A DNA stretch of 64,000 bases from Ascidia mentula. Taxonomy: Eukaryota; Chordata; Ascidiacea; Phlebobranchia; Ascidiidae. The notes under the pieces were generated by a model. The model worked only from the letters and a program-made list of their open reading frames with translations. It had not been told where the DNA came from and made no database searches. The stretch lies in contig OX387200.1 of the NCBI GenBank assembly GCA_947561715.1, positions 9,860,501-9,924,500 of the forward strand, given 5' to 3'. Positions 26,915 through 39,589 of the stretch are shown in pieces (position 1 is the stretch's first letter; every line of letters starts with the position of its first letter). The position numbers were made by a program, and so were the translations under genes.

Positions 26915-27240
26915 CTGTGCGACGGAAAATACGTTGATATCAAAACCCATTGCATGGACGAGTTGGATAATATGTACAAAGTTGTCATAAAAAGAAACGC
27001 CATAAACGAACCCACTGCCCTTGGGCGCTTTGGTGGAACCGTATGGAACGCAGTTACTGGAGCAGCCAAGGCATTTTTATGTTCTCCTCCAGGGTTTAAA
27101 GCTAATTGGAACAGGAGTAGGGTTAGTTTCTGGTATGATCCATGGTTCGTATATCAGAAAGTCTCATATGGCAATGCTGCAAACAAAAGGTAATTTATGT
27201 TTTTATGGGTTTTTCGGACATACGTTAGTAATTACATCAT
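26915..27240 (+). pseudogene. Stray copy of the GTPase alternative last exon, opposite strand
   Basis: Starts after an acceptor (accacag) with LCDGKYVDI, then HCMDELDNMYKVV and RFGGTVWNAVTGAAKAFL, matching the last exon at 40503-40844 on the other strand. A 1-nt insertion near 27098 shifts the frame; the rest of the match (LIGTGVGLVSGMIHGS) is in the second frame. No upstream GTPase exons are nearby. Confidence 0.82.
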
Positions 27241-28788
27241 AACTTTTTCAGAACATAAGTTCCGCTGCCAACACCCAAGATTATATTTTCAATGTATATA
27301 GTTCAAAATTGTATATAGTTAATTTTCCGAGAATCTGTCCCTTTACTAGACATTGTTTTTCTACCAGCGACAATTAAAGTTTCACATTATTGACTATAGT
27401 CATAACTATAGTTATGTAATCCTTATATTAACCGTTTTTTAGTTGTGTGTTGAACCACTGTTTTTTAACCACTTTGCCGCGGCACACTAGAGTGCCACAA
27501 GATATTGTCTGCTGTGCCGTGAGAAGTTATTCCATATCACACAATAGGCCTAAAAAGGTGAAAATAAAATTAATCATTATCCGCAAATAATGTGCCGTGC
27601 TGTCTAGTAGTGGTCTACAGAGTAACCTAGTATCATAATGGCATATACAATACTCGATTACATATCAGTTCATATCAGAACAACTTTTTATTATGAATGT
27701 AATAACGGCTACCTGTACCACGTGCAAAAGAACAATATGTGGGCCAAACCAAAAATCGATTTAGCATATGGTGGCATTCTCACCGTTTCACATGGTGAAC
27801 AAGAAGTTTCAAAGAGTCCAAAGGGGATAAGATGGAGTTGGTAAAGCACTATCAAAGTGTACACCCTATCTTATTCAAAAGCAAACCGGACATTGCAGAT
27901 TGTTTCACTGTAATTTTCCTCGAAGAACCTCCAATGGTTCTTTAGATATTTGTGAGGATAAATGGTTGGTATAAATGATCTTAGGGCGTCAATAAATATT
28001 CAGCCCATGGTTTTCCCTGCAAAAAATGACGTATTTTGCGCCCCTTTCGTCGTTTATGGCCATCACAATCTTGTGTTCTGTGTGTGTTTTTTCAAATTAG
28101 CAAATATTATCGCATGACTGCGTCACTGCCTTTTGGTTTATTAGGCCGTTTGTGTGTCGCTTTGGGTGTTTTGGGCAGTGTAACGGGCCACTAATCTACG
28201 CTTACTAAACCTGTTGGTCACGCCACAGGGCTGTAACTGTTTATTGCAGTCTTTAATTGTTTCCAAGTCGAAATCTACTTCAATGAAAGCATTTATTAAA
28301 TGTCTGGAACCTAGGTACGTACGATTCCGCCCTAGATCCACACTGACATGCGTTGTTCGATAAGTGCTCATAGAAACTTTGTCCTAGATTTGACAAATAG
28401 CGTATAGGCAGGAAACAAATTAATGCATATATAAAACTAATGCATAAATGGCATAACATGTGGAAAAACAGGTGTGTAACTACAACATAATAAGTGTAAG
28501 TGCCAGGGCCAATGGAAAGTAAAAATGTAAAAATTGTATGAAAAAAATCATATGAAAATTTAAATCTACGTTGCTAAAAGCGAAAAAGGCAACTCAAAAG
28601 TTTTGATGCAAAACAAAGCTTTAAAAAGTTTACGACACCCTTTCTACTATTTTTTTGTTTGAACGTCAACAAAAAAATTTTTAAACCAGCTATATGTGTT
28701 TCTAGTCAAGAACGAATAGAAATACAACCGCACATTCCTGCTATATTTAGTAGCAGTGAATAGCGTTGAAATATAGCAGTGTGATAAT
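27241..28788. other. Intergenic, no gene; contains LTR fragment
   Basis: AT-rich. Around 27372-27420 there is a small palindromic stretch (actatagtcataactatagt). At 28108-28320 lies a diverged copy of the BEL-like LTR sequence seen at 13160-13380 (shared cgcatgactgcgtc and agtgtaacgggccactaatc). Otherwise nothing supported. Confidence 0.5.
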
Positions 28789-31700
28789 TTAGTCATAGTA
28801 GTGATGAAGTTCCTTATTTTCGCAGAAAAAATCGTGGCAGTGAATGATGAGATGGGGAACATTTTCTGTAAACAACTGAAAGAACCCATCAGAAAATCTT
28901 TCATTTTCTCCTAAACCCAGGTTCCGTCGTTCGGACTTCGACAACTTTCCAACATGAGTGTGCTAAACAAATGCAACATAGTACAATAACGTTTGGTGAA
29001 ACCGATGTAATTCAGCAAAACTACAACTTTAAGTTATTTGCAGTACCATGAAAGAGATAAGTTCATGTAGTGTTACGGCATTTTAAACAAAGATGATTGC
29101 AGTGTAACATATATCAAAGGGTCGTGAGTCCTACTGGGATAATAGTTAACTGACCAAATTGCATGAAAAGTATTTTGAACAAACCTTGTTCCTCATGATA
29201 CGAATAAGGTCTTCAATACCGTTGCAAGTTTTGTCACCCCAGCTACGAGTGTTGGTTGTTGGTAGTACACCGTCGACATTGAAAGTAACCTTTTCTGATT
29301 GACCTTCATATGGAGAGTCTTCCAAAAACGTCCTTTTGTACTTGTTGAAAATCCGTCGGTCAATCGAACGAGTTCCAGTTATTTCCAAAACACCCGAAAC
29401 CTCCTGCATAGTCAACAATCATGAATGTTGCGGTTGATGACTATTGTTGATACTTTACATTATGTGTTGTCTAAAGCAGCCAACCACCAATAGAAACAAA
29501 GCATATGCATCACTTCCAACAGTCATTTTAATAGTTTACAGCTACATATTCAAGATTACATATGTAGCGTGTCAAAATGTGCAACCTGCTTTTATTTGTT
29601 GTTTAGCTTATTTATGTAAGGGTTTTCTTTGAGATAAACAGCTGATGTTTATATACGCTATTGTTTTTGCGCGATACCTTTAAAAATGCAATTTTCCTTT
29701 CAGTTAACCATAGTGTCGGGTGCCGGGCCACAGAATCAATCGTAGGACGAAGATCAGGATCATAAACAACCATTTTCTTCACCAGGTCACAGGCAGTAAT
29801 CATTTGCTCTTTCGTTAAATCAATGACCCGACTTTTTGTGCAGTGTGGAATCAAATATTGAAATGTGGGTGGCTTTTTCGAACGAATTTTGGCTTGGTGC
29901 TTATAAGTTTCTTTGCCGAACAAGTAGCAGCCAAGGGTAAGTACATAGTAAATGTAACCACCCATTGCAAAAATGTCACCACTTGGTTTCTACACAAAAG
30001 ATGGAGGTAAGTTATATTAATATACACAAAGCGCTTGGCGCAAACTGATGGGGATTCATGCCCAGGATTAACTGGGTTCGAAACAGATTTAAAAACATCG
30101 GTCTCTGTACAGTCAAGCCTTATTATTAAATACTTTCAGAGGTAAAGTCTTACCACTTTGACTGTATTTTGATCGTTTGTACTGTGACATTCAGGAGCCA
30201 TAAATGATTCAGTTCCTGCAGATCTTGTGTGATGTGACGAGTTGCCGCTCATAATAATTCGGCTAAGTCCAAAGTCTCCAAGTTTAACTCTTGTTCGGTT
30301 GTCGTTTGTTTTCTTCAACAAAAAGTTTGCTGGTTTGATGTCCCGATGAACTGGAAATAAAAGGTAAACTTAAATTTTACTGCAAATGAATGAAAAAGGC
30401 AGAAGAGATTTCTGTACTTATTTTAGTTTTGATTCTTTGTTTGCCATCAACAACATCATATTTACCAATGTTCACGTCATGTAAGTACTTAAGTCCTTTC
30501 ACCGACTGGCGGAGAATTTCATGAGCGGTGATATTGAAATAATTGACAAAGTCTACATCAAGCTGCAACCCGGTGTCTGGGTTGATTGGTTTTTTGTCTG
30601 CTTCTTTTCCATCTAGTCTCGCAATGCGACATGATACCCACTGAAACAAGTGCAACAAATTCTTTCCAAGCGACATATATTTCTTGAGCAATTTTTACCT
30701 GAGAAACATCTCCACTGCACAGTTCCATTATAAGGTCTATGAAACGTTCCTGCGAAAACACACGGGAATTACCCTGTAACTAATACCACATGTTGCACTC
30801 CACCTTTTGAATTGTTCCTACGTAGCTTACAACAAAATGGGAATCACATTTAACAAGGTTGAGTATTTCTTTTTTCACATCCGAGTAAAAATGTGGATCA
30901 ATACTTTTTACCGCAAACAATTTTCCGTCATTGCGCCTTCGACATCTGCAAACAAAAATTTACATGCGATGTTCATCAACAATTCAAAAGAAAACATGGC
31001 ACGTTTTGGAGAAGGAAACATTGTTTCAATGTCGTAGGGATGTGCTGTACCGAATCCGAATATCGGCACCGAATCCGAATGTTCACTTCGAATCCTACAT
31101 TTATCGTGTTTTACGCAAATTTAAACAATGATACTTAGAAATCGCGCATTTATATACGAAAATTGGTTTAGACGAAGCGAACGTGGGACTCGTGTGATTT
31201 TTTATGGCCCGGATATAACTTTATGGCGTCATCAAGTGGGATTCGGTACGGAATTGGCCGAATACTGAGCGCAGGTATTCGAATCCAAATCTATTTTCTT
31301 TTGGCACACCCGTACAATGGCGCCTCTTCGTACGTGCTGTGAAATTGTGTTTTGTGTTAGGCTTACGTGACAATTCTAACGCCATAGGTTCCTTTAGATA
31401 TTTCCCGACTCTCTGTGTAATCAAACCCCACGCTTGTCCTCTCTGTATGGCAACGAAAAACAAATCAACAATCGGTGCTCATGGCAAACGTAGAATGGCT
31501 CTTACCTGAAGAATGATTTTGGTGCCGGTGTTCCTAAAACGTTTTTTCATTTTTAATATGTAGAAAAACATTTTTTGTTTACACACCATTTTTTTTTTCA
31601 TTTTTTCAATTCAAAATACAATTTTCTTTGATTTAACATGAAACTACCTCATCCGCAGCATCCAGCAGGTAACGGCAATCCGACAAAATGTCTGTAGGTA

Positions 31701-33186
31701 AACTTTCCAATATTAATTTGCTGAACGTCTGATCGTTAGCTTGTTTAAGCCACTTGCAGATTCTGTGCGTAGTTTCGTTTGGTCCGTGTTGGAATGCATG
31801 GCACTGAAGATAATGCGGCAGCTTTTCTAATTTGTAGTGAATGTCAGTGCCTGGGCCGAACATTATTTCCATGACACCACGAACGCGAGAATTGCAAAAC
31901 CCGAAAATAAAGTTGGCATAGTTTTTTAATCGTGAGTCGAAAAGCAACAGACTATGAGCATCAAAGTGCTGAAAGCTGCTAAAATGAAAAACCCAAACTG
32001 CAGGCCAGAACTCTGTCCATTCATCCGTAAACCCATGAAAGTCTACTGACTGTTTGGAAATACATCGTTCCAAGGTTTTCCACGAATTTTCTGATAGTTT
32101 ACGGTAGTTTGTGGGTTTTGCCAAAGCCCCTCTTTTTACATCACAAAGATATGTCCATGACAAGGATGCATTTCCATCATACATTGGGTACGCAAGTGAA
32201 TTGCTTGACGGTAATATAGATGAAACTCTTTGTGGACTAACTTTAATCATCTGTAAAAAAAACTGTGTTTTTGTTTTCTTCACAAATATTTAAAAACACC
32301 CAAATATTCAAAAACACTTGTTACAAAAGATTTTATTGTGTTTTTTTTTCACTACATTTTGGGAGCGTCACCTTCGTGTGTGCGCTGTTTTGTTTTGCCG
32401 AGGACGCATCTTGCATTAAATTTTTCCGTACCGGCGGTTGATCCACATATTTTTTTCCTTCTTGTAAAGATATATTTTCCAATCGTTGGTAAACATGATC
32501 AGAAGCAACTAAAAATATTTAAATTTCATTGAAAGTCTGTACTTTTTGAACTTTTAACTGCCAAAATATATACTTTGACCAGAAGATGCTGATGCGTAAG
32601 TTTGACTGTTTCCAGCTGGTTCGTCAACACTGGGCATTTTTTCTAAAATCTTTTTGCATTTTACGTACAGTTGGATCTTTTTTGAATTAACCCCAAATTG
32701 TTTTTGTATAGTTGCAAGACATTCATCCAAGTACGTTTTCTGTTGTTTTAGGTCTTTTACGCAACCCGCAGTTTGCTGTAGATAGAAAAATGACCAAGCT
32801 ATTTCTAGACAGCCATTAGGCGACGCCAGTTTAAGCATTTGGTTAAGCCCCTCTCTCAGCATTGGTATCACGCATTCCAATATTATCTCGGCGTTTATTG
32901 GATCCGTTTCGTACATTTTCTGAGCAGTGTTTGACAAGGATTCCATTTGTTTCTTCAATGAATCTAGTTGGGTGCTTTTCTTCAATAAGCAACTGTACAT
33001 CAGCAAGGCTTCAACAAAGTTTTGCTTCTTTACATAGTTTTGGCAAAGCTCTTCGACCTTGGTTTCGCTCATGTTGCAACTGATCGTAGGAACATATTCA
33101 TTTGCCTCTCTATACTTCTGCTGCTGGACTAGGGATGTATATATTGGAATACTTACTAACAATTCGCTTTCCAGATTTTTAGCCAT
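28789..33186 (-). CDS. IRE1/RNase L-like kinase-endoribonuclease, 12 exons, 908 aa predicted
   Basis: Exons (minus): 33186-32574, 32508-32372, 32250-31648, 31533-31506, 31442-31367, 30945-30804, 30749-30699, 30640-30466, 30350-30154, 29989-29678, 29403-29185, 28962-28789; every junction keeps phase. Residues 1-205 are helical and TPR-like. The segment from exon 3 (about 251-451) is unrecognised. Kinase: SKGTYGVRIV loop (about 477), FAVK Lys499, HRDIKPAN (610), GDFG (633), FMAPE. The KEN nuclease domain follows (about 779-908) with IMRNKHTH and FFQLFTENVPHLIIHCHDFF. In this family dimerised kinase domains activate the KEN RNase. No signal peptide or membrane segment was seen, so it resembles cytosolic RNase L rather than ER IRE1. 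The Tyr usually 13 residues before the catalytic Arg is not evident. An upstream in-frame ATG lies at 33210. Confidence 0.87.
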
Positions 33187-33451
33187 CGTTAAGTGTAATC
33201 TACAAAACATGTGGACATATTATGGATGTAAACAAAAGAGTTTTGTTTCACAAATTTTAATCTAGTAATTTTACTTGATGTAAGTCGGTTACAGATTTCC
33301 GTGAAGTCAAACGTTCGCCTCAACTTCCATAACATAAAACATCCACCAATAATGACTCACTGTAGCCCAACAAAACCAACATGTGTTGGTTTCTTTTCAA
33401 ATACATTTCCGCGTAAAATAACAGGCGAACTAAATCAAATATTACTAATCC
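33187..33451. promoter_or_regulatory. 5' flank of the kinase-nuclease gene
   Basis: About 265 bp between the predicted start and the tandem duplication. No TATA box or other motif can be asserted. Confidence 0.3.
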
Positions 33452-36091
33452 AATATCTGTGTTTAGATTTATGTGCTCTATAAATTCACAGTGCACTTGA
33501 AGTAAAGTACTGTAGTAACAGGCATGTTTCCCTACTTAATTCTTTACACATATGGAACACATACGGCCCGAAGACTGCAGACGGTGTTAAGCTTTCCTGC
33601 CGGAGCTCCCACAGGCTTTCTGGCATCCTGCTGGACAACACATTTTTTCTGACACTTTGTAATAAAACGCCCAATTTCGTAATCCTTCGATAGTCTAGTC
33701 TAGTCTTGTCTACTCTCTTAGTCGCTCGACCTTCTCGCCATCGCGCTGTAAACGTTCGCACGTTCTTTTCTTAGTTAATTCGCTGCAATTCAGTCACGTG
33801 TTAAACGCGCTTGAAACAAATTAAACTTAAGCCACCTGGTAATTGCAATCGTGTGTTTCAATATAATAAACAAGTCTGCCACGGAGTTTCAAATCAAGTA
33901 TAGTCTTCAGCAAGAACACGCAAGCAGACTTTAGATTCAGCAAAGCAGCGACACAGGGAATCCTATTTGTACGCTGCACTGGTGACCCCGACGTGATCAC
34001 TTTTGTTTATGCCAGGTTGGTTTGTTCCGTTTATTTTTGGTAATATTCTATTGCATTATACTTTAAGATTCTCACGAAATTTTACTTGTTTTCGTGGTGG
34101 ATCATAGAGAATGAATCTTCGCTCTATAACCATGACGGACGCAAGAAAAGAGCTGGACGTAATGACCGAACACCATTTATAACCCGGTACTGTAATTGTA
34201 ACTTATAAGTCTTAACGCAATATTAACAAGTCACTTCGTTTAAAAGCCGAATTGCTCTAAAGCATGTTTTGTCTATAACAGCATGCTATGCAAGTAAACG
34301 CCTATCCTTCAAGGTTATGTCAGTATGCATGCGTGTATTATACTCTTTTTGTTTCGAGAAGGGGGTTCTTTAGTTGAAGTAACTCATGTAACTAAAACGT
34401 TAGTTATATTGGTATACGTATTTGACGTTACTTAATGGTGAATTGTGGACCCTAGCCTAAACATTTTGTCTGCTTAGAAAGTCCTCCATATGCACAACAG
34501 CAGAGGCGCGGCGCAGTTAAGGGACCTGACGTCTTTCGTGTAGCAAGGTCACACAGATACAATTTTCAGTTATTATGTCGGAATACCTTAGACCTTCCCT
34601 GGTCTTGACGACATGACTTCTATGCCTATGGCATTTAGTCAAGCACGACTGACGTTCCTTTAGGATAAATCCTTGCACTATTTTAGCTAGGGTTGTTATG
34701 GCTGGTTGAAGCAGGAAACTGCTGATTAACCTAACTCACGTATGATTTTAAGTTTTGGCCCATTTTTTTTGTGACATGAATTTATCTTAAACTAAACTAC
34801 CACTTTTAACGTTTTATGGTGTTTGTTGCTGTCTAATCCAAAATCATATTTTTTTTACTACTACAAACCTTTTTATTTGTCATGCAGCACGCAATTTCCA
34901 TAAAAGCTTAATATTTTAAATTGTTTGAGCATTTTACTGCCGGTTTTCTTTTGTACACAGAAAAAAAAAAGAATCACCGTGACAGCAAAACCAAGACGAT
35001 AATGCGGCCGATAACCACCACAAGTCACCGAATTCAATGCAACCCAATTCGCAACAGCCAAAGGTCAAGACGACATTGGATTTCGGATAGAAACTGTCAA
35101 TCTTCACAAGGAAGGGACATGTGTAGCAACACGCATGTTTCCCTACTTAATTCTTTACACATTTGGAACACATACGGCCCGAAGACTGCAGACGGTGCTA
35201 AGCTTTCCTGCTGGAGCTCCCACAAGCTTTCTGGCATCCTACTAGACAACACATTTTTTCTGACACTTTGTTATAAAACGCCCATTTCGTAATCCTTCGT
35301 TAGTCTAGTCTAGTCTTGTCTACTCTCCTCGACCTATCTCGGCCCTGTTGTTATTCTCGCCATCGCGCTGTAAACGTTCGCACGTTCTTTTAATTGTTAA
35401 TTCGCTGCAATTCAGTCACATGTTAAACGCGCTTGAAACAAATTAAACTTAAGCCACCTGGTAATTGCAATCGTGCCTTTCGATTAATAAACAAGTCTGC
35501 CATGGAGTTTCAAATCAAGTATAGTCTTCAGCAAGAACTTCATGGAAAGTAAACACATTACCCATTGTCGTGGCAGATCAACTGTCAATGATATTACGCC
35601 ATTGTTGATCGAGCAATGTAACCTATTTGTCCAACGGTTAATGTTCAACCAGAGTATGTGTAACATTTGCAAATGACGAAATCGTGGTGCAATTGCTTGG
35701 TCAAATAGAAAGTTACAAGGGAAAGCTCTAAAGAGTATAGCAAACTACCAAACATCACAAAATACAAACTTATTTATAAAATCTACACAATTTTTAAAAC
35801 TCGTATTTGCATGAAGTATATAAATGATTGAACTTCAACACAATTCCAATTTGACATATGTGACATCATAATGTTAAAGAACTTCTTTTCTCTCTACCAT
35901 TGGCAAACTTACTTGCCAGAAGAACAGACTATTAAAATATATTATCCCTGGCAGCAACAGAAACAATATGTTTTTTGTTTAGGTTTGTGCCACGTGTAGC
36001 TTGCTTTAACATAGATGATTAGATTTAAAGTGTAGTTCGTAAAGTTTACCAGTTAAGCAATGAATGAATTAAAATTGTGAGAGCAACCCGA
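33452..36091. repeat. 2,640-bp tandem duplication, unit 1
   Basis: Directly followed by a second copy at exactly +2,640 bp, with roughly 8 differences by eye (for example near 33515, 34580, 34640, 34702, 35264, 35300, 35702 and 36054). The unit contains one LTR element plus flanks. No gene with a recognised domain. Confidence 0.92.
33511..35538 (+). mobile_element. Non-autonomous LTR element in unit 1
   Basis: 5' LTR 33511-33978 (starts TGTAGTAACAGG, ends CTGCA), then TGGTGACCCCGACGTGATC, the form of a tRNA primer-binding site. The internal part of about 1.1 kb has no pol-like frame. A purine tract (aaggaaggga, near 35109-35118) comes just before a second LTR at 35122-35538. The second LTR lacks about 60 bp of its far end, so the element is truncated. 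Confidence 0.72.
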
Positions 36092-38731
36092 AATATCTGT
36101 GTTTAGATTTATGTGCTCTATAAATTCACAGTGCACTTGAAGTAAAGTACTGTAGCAACAGGCATGTTTCCCTACTTAATTCTTTACACATATGGAACAC
36201 ATACGGCCCGAAGACTGCAGACGGTGTTAAGCTTTCCTGCCGGAGCTCCCACAGGCTTTCTGGCATCCTGCTGGACAACACATTTTTTCTGACACTTTGT
36301 AATAAAACGCCCAATTTCGTAATCCTTCGATAGTCTAGTCTAGTCTTGTCTACTCTCTTAGTCGCTCGACCTTCTCGCCATCGCGCTGTAAACGTTCGCA
36401 CGTTCTTTTCTTAGTTAATTCGCTGCAATTCAGTCACGTGTTAAACGCGCTTGAAACAAATTAAACTTAAGCCACCTGGTAATTGCAATCGTGTGTTTCA
36501 ATATAATAAACAAGTCTGCCACGGAGTTTCAAATCAAGTATAGTCTTCAGCAAGAACACGCAAGCAGACTTTAGATTCAGCAAAGCAGCGACACAGGGAA
36601 TCCTATTTGTACGCTGCACTGGTGACCCCGACGTGATCACTTTTGTTTATGCCAGGTTGGTTTGTTCCGTTTATTTTTGGTAATATTCTATTGCATTATA
36701 CTTTAAGATTCTCACGAAATTTTACTTGTTTTCGTGGTGGATCATAGAGAATGAATCTTCGCTCTATAACCATGACGGACGCAAGAAAAGAGCTGGACGT
36801 AATGACCGAACACCATTTATAACCCGGTACTGTAATTGTAACTTATAAGTCTTAACGCAATATTAACAAGTCACTTCGTTTAAAAGCCGAATTGCTCTAA
36901 AGCATGTTTTGTCTATAACAGCATGCTATGCAAGTAAACGCCTATCCTTCAAGGTTATGTCAGTATGCATGCGTGTATTATACTCTTTTTGTTTCGAGAA
37001 GGGGGTTCTTTAGTTGAAGTAACTCATGTAACTAAAACGTTAGTTATATTGGTATACGTATTTGACGTTACTTAATGGTGAATTGTGGACCCTAGCCTAA
37101 ACATTTTGTCTGCTTAGAAAGTCCTCCATATGCACAACAGCAGAGGCGCGGCGCAGTTAAGGGACCTGACGTCTTTCGTGTAGCAAGGTCACACAGATAC
37201 AATTTTCAGTTATTATGTCAGAATACCTTAGACCTTCCCTGGTCTTGACGACATGACTTCTATGCCTATGGCATTTAGTTAAGCACGACTGACGTTCCTT
37301 TAGGATAAATCCTTGCACTATTTTAGCTAGGGTTGTTATGACTGGTTGAAGCAGGAAACTGCTGATTAACCTAACTCACGTATGATTTTAAGTTTTGGCC
37401 CATTTTTTTTGTGACATGAATTTATCTTAAACTAAACTACCACTTTTAACGTTTTATGGTGTTTGTTGCTGTCTAATCCAAAATCATATTTTTTTTACTA
37501 CTACAAACCTTTTTATTTGTCATGCAGCACGCAATTTCCATAAAAGCTTAATATTTTAAATTGTTTGAGCATTTTACTGCCGGTTTTCTTTTGTACACAG
37601 AAAAAAAAAAGAATCACCGTGACAGCAAAACCAAGACGATAATGCGGCCGATAACCACCACAAGTCACCGAATTCAATGCAACCCAATTCGCAACAGCCA
37701 AAGGTCAAGACGACATTGGATTTCGGATAGAAACTGTCAATCTTCACAAGGAAGGGACATGTGTAGCAACACGCATGTTTCCCTACTTAATTCTTTACAC
37801 ATTTGGAACACATACGGCCCGAAGACTGCAGACGGTGCTAAGCTTTCCTGCTGGAGCTCCCACAAGCTTTCTGGCATCCTACTAGACAACACATTTTTTC
37901 TGATACTTTGTTATAAAACGCCCATTTCGTAATCCTTCGATAGTCTAGTCTAGTCTTGTCTACTCTCCTCGACCTATCTCGGCCCTGTTGTTATTCTCGC
38001 CATCGCGCTGTAAACGTTCGCACGTTCTTTTAATTGTTAATTCGCTGCAATTCAGTCACATGTTAAACGCGCTTGAAACAAATTAAACTTAAGCCACCTG
38101 GTAATTGCAATCGTGCCTTTCGATTAATAAACAAGTCTGCCATGGAGTTTCAAATCAAGTATAGTCTTCAGCAAGAACTTCATGGAAAGTAAACACATTA
38201 CCCATTGTCGTGGCAGATCAACTGTCAATGATATTACGCCATTGTTGATCGAGCAATGTAACCTATTTGTCCAACGGTTAATGTTCAACCAGAGTATGTG
38301 TAACATTTGCAAATGACGAAATCGTGGTGCAATTGCTTGGTAAAATAGAAAGTTACAAGGGAAAGCTCTAAAGAGTATAGCAAACTACCAAACATCACAA
38401 AATACAAACTTATTTATAAAATCTACACAATTTTTAAAACTCGTATTTGCATGAAGTATATAAATGATTGAACTTCAACACAATTCCAATTTGACATATG
38501 TGACATCATAATGTTAAAGAACTTCTTTTCTCTCTACCATTGGCAAACTTACTTGCCAGAAGAACAGACTATTAAAATATATTATCCCTGGCAGCAACAG
38601 AAACAATATGTTTTTTGTTTAGGTTTGTGCCACGTGTAGCTTGCTTTAACATAGATGATTAGATTTAAAGTGTAGTTCGTAAAGTTTACCTGTTAAGCAA
38701 TGAATGAATTAAAATTGTGAGAGCAACCCGA
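36092..38731. repeat. 2,640-bp tandem duplication, unit 2
   Basis: Second unit; ends where it meets a truncated GTPase-type exon (38732 onward). Near-identity can mean a very recent event or an assembly artefact. Confidence 0.92.
36151..38178 (+). mobile_element. Non-autonomous LTR element in unit 2
   Basis: Copy of the element at 33511-35538 carried by the tandem duplication; same LTR, primer-site and truncation layout. Not an independent insertion, since the flanks are duplicated too. Confidence 0.72.
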
Positions 38732-39041
38732 AACTGTAGTTTTTGACGATGTTTCGTAGTCCTGTTCCAATTAGCTGAAACCCAGGAGGAGAAAATAAAA
38801 ATCCCTTGGCTGCTCCAGTAACTGCGTTCCATACGGTTCCACCAAAGCGCCCAAGGGCAGTTGGTTCGTTTTTGGCGTTTCTTTTCTTGACAACTTGTTC
38901 ATGCATTGGGATTGGATGTCATGCCACAACCAACCAAGTTTTGCGTTCTTTATCTTGTAAAAATTCTGCAGCACTTTTGATTTTCCACTCAGCGTGTTGA
39001 GTGTCGAGATCTTCCGGTTCAACGTAATTTCCGTCGTACAT
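38732..39041 (-). pseudogene. Decayed copy of GTPase alternative last exon (type B)
   Basis: From 39041: YDGNYVEPEDLDTQHAEW, then frame breaks, with ALGRFGGTVWNAVTGAAK in another frame at 38880-38800. The conserved Cys of the intact copy is Tyr here. The end is cut at the tandem-duplication junction, where the LIGTG match stops. Confidence 0.8.
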
Positions 39042-39204
39042 CTGCCAAGATGGTTAAAAATTCGAATTTTCACCAAAATATAAAACGTTTCACAGTATCG
39101 ACAGTCGCAAATATTTTCACAGTAAACGAAAGACGCAAAAAGTTGCTTAAGACTACGGTTACCCCAAAACATACATTTAAACAAAAATGCCGTAAAGTCT
39201 ATGC

Positions 39205-39482
39205 CAGAGATCGGCAACCTATGATGTCGTAGACACATGTGTCTTTTTCACCCTCTGTTATAACTCCATAGAGACAGGCACATTTAGAAAACAACTATAA
39301 TGTAAATAAATTAAAAAGTTATGGTGCACCTGGCTGTTCCTGTAGGTTTTGCAAGATCATTCTGATTTTTGTACGTTAAAAGGTAAAAATAATCCCTACC
39401 AACTTGGCGTTTTACGGTTCCAAACATACTGCAAAAAGGGAGTAACTGGGTTTTTGAATGGCAAAGGTTACCGACCTGTAGT
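39205..39482. mobile_element. hAT-like MITE, copy 1
   Basis: Terminal inverted repeats: left cagagatcggcaacctatg, right ggttaccgacctgtag. Noncoding, about 278 bp. Related to 41033-41312, and both sit in equivalent positions of the duplicated exon cassettes. Confidence 0.6.
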
Positions 39483-39589
39483 CCATGCCATATTTCACAT
39501 AGAAAAACTGTCCAACACTACGCACGTATATGTGAAACGAAAGTACCTTTTTCATAATTTTTGTGAAGCTTTAAATTTTTGGTTATAAT

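Noticed and set aside
31020..31100. Short tandem phrase (accgaatccgaat) in a kinase-gene intron as a regulatory element
   Set aside because: Two and a half imperfect copies only; nothing else supports a function.
32554..33210. Exon 1 of the kinase-nuclease as a separate single-exon gene ending at 32554
   Set aside because: A donor at 32573 in phase 1 leads to a 137-nt exon that enters in phase 1 and exits in phase 0, exactly as the next exon needs. The short read-through stop is therefore not the preferred model.
33486..33761. 91-aa minus-strand frame in the LTR (also 36126-36401)
   Set aside because: Lies entirely within an LTR and its flank; composition and context give no support.
34921..35292. 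123-aa open frame, repeated at 37561-37932
   Set aside because: Runs from element-internal sequence into the 3' LTR; no domain, no splice context, and duplicated only because the 2,640-bp unit is.
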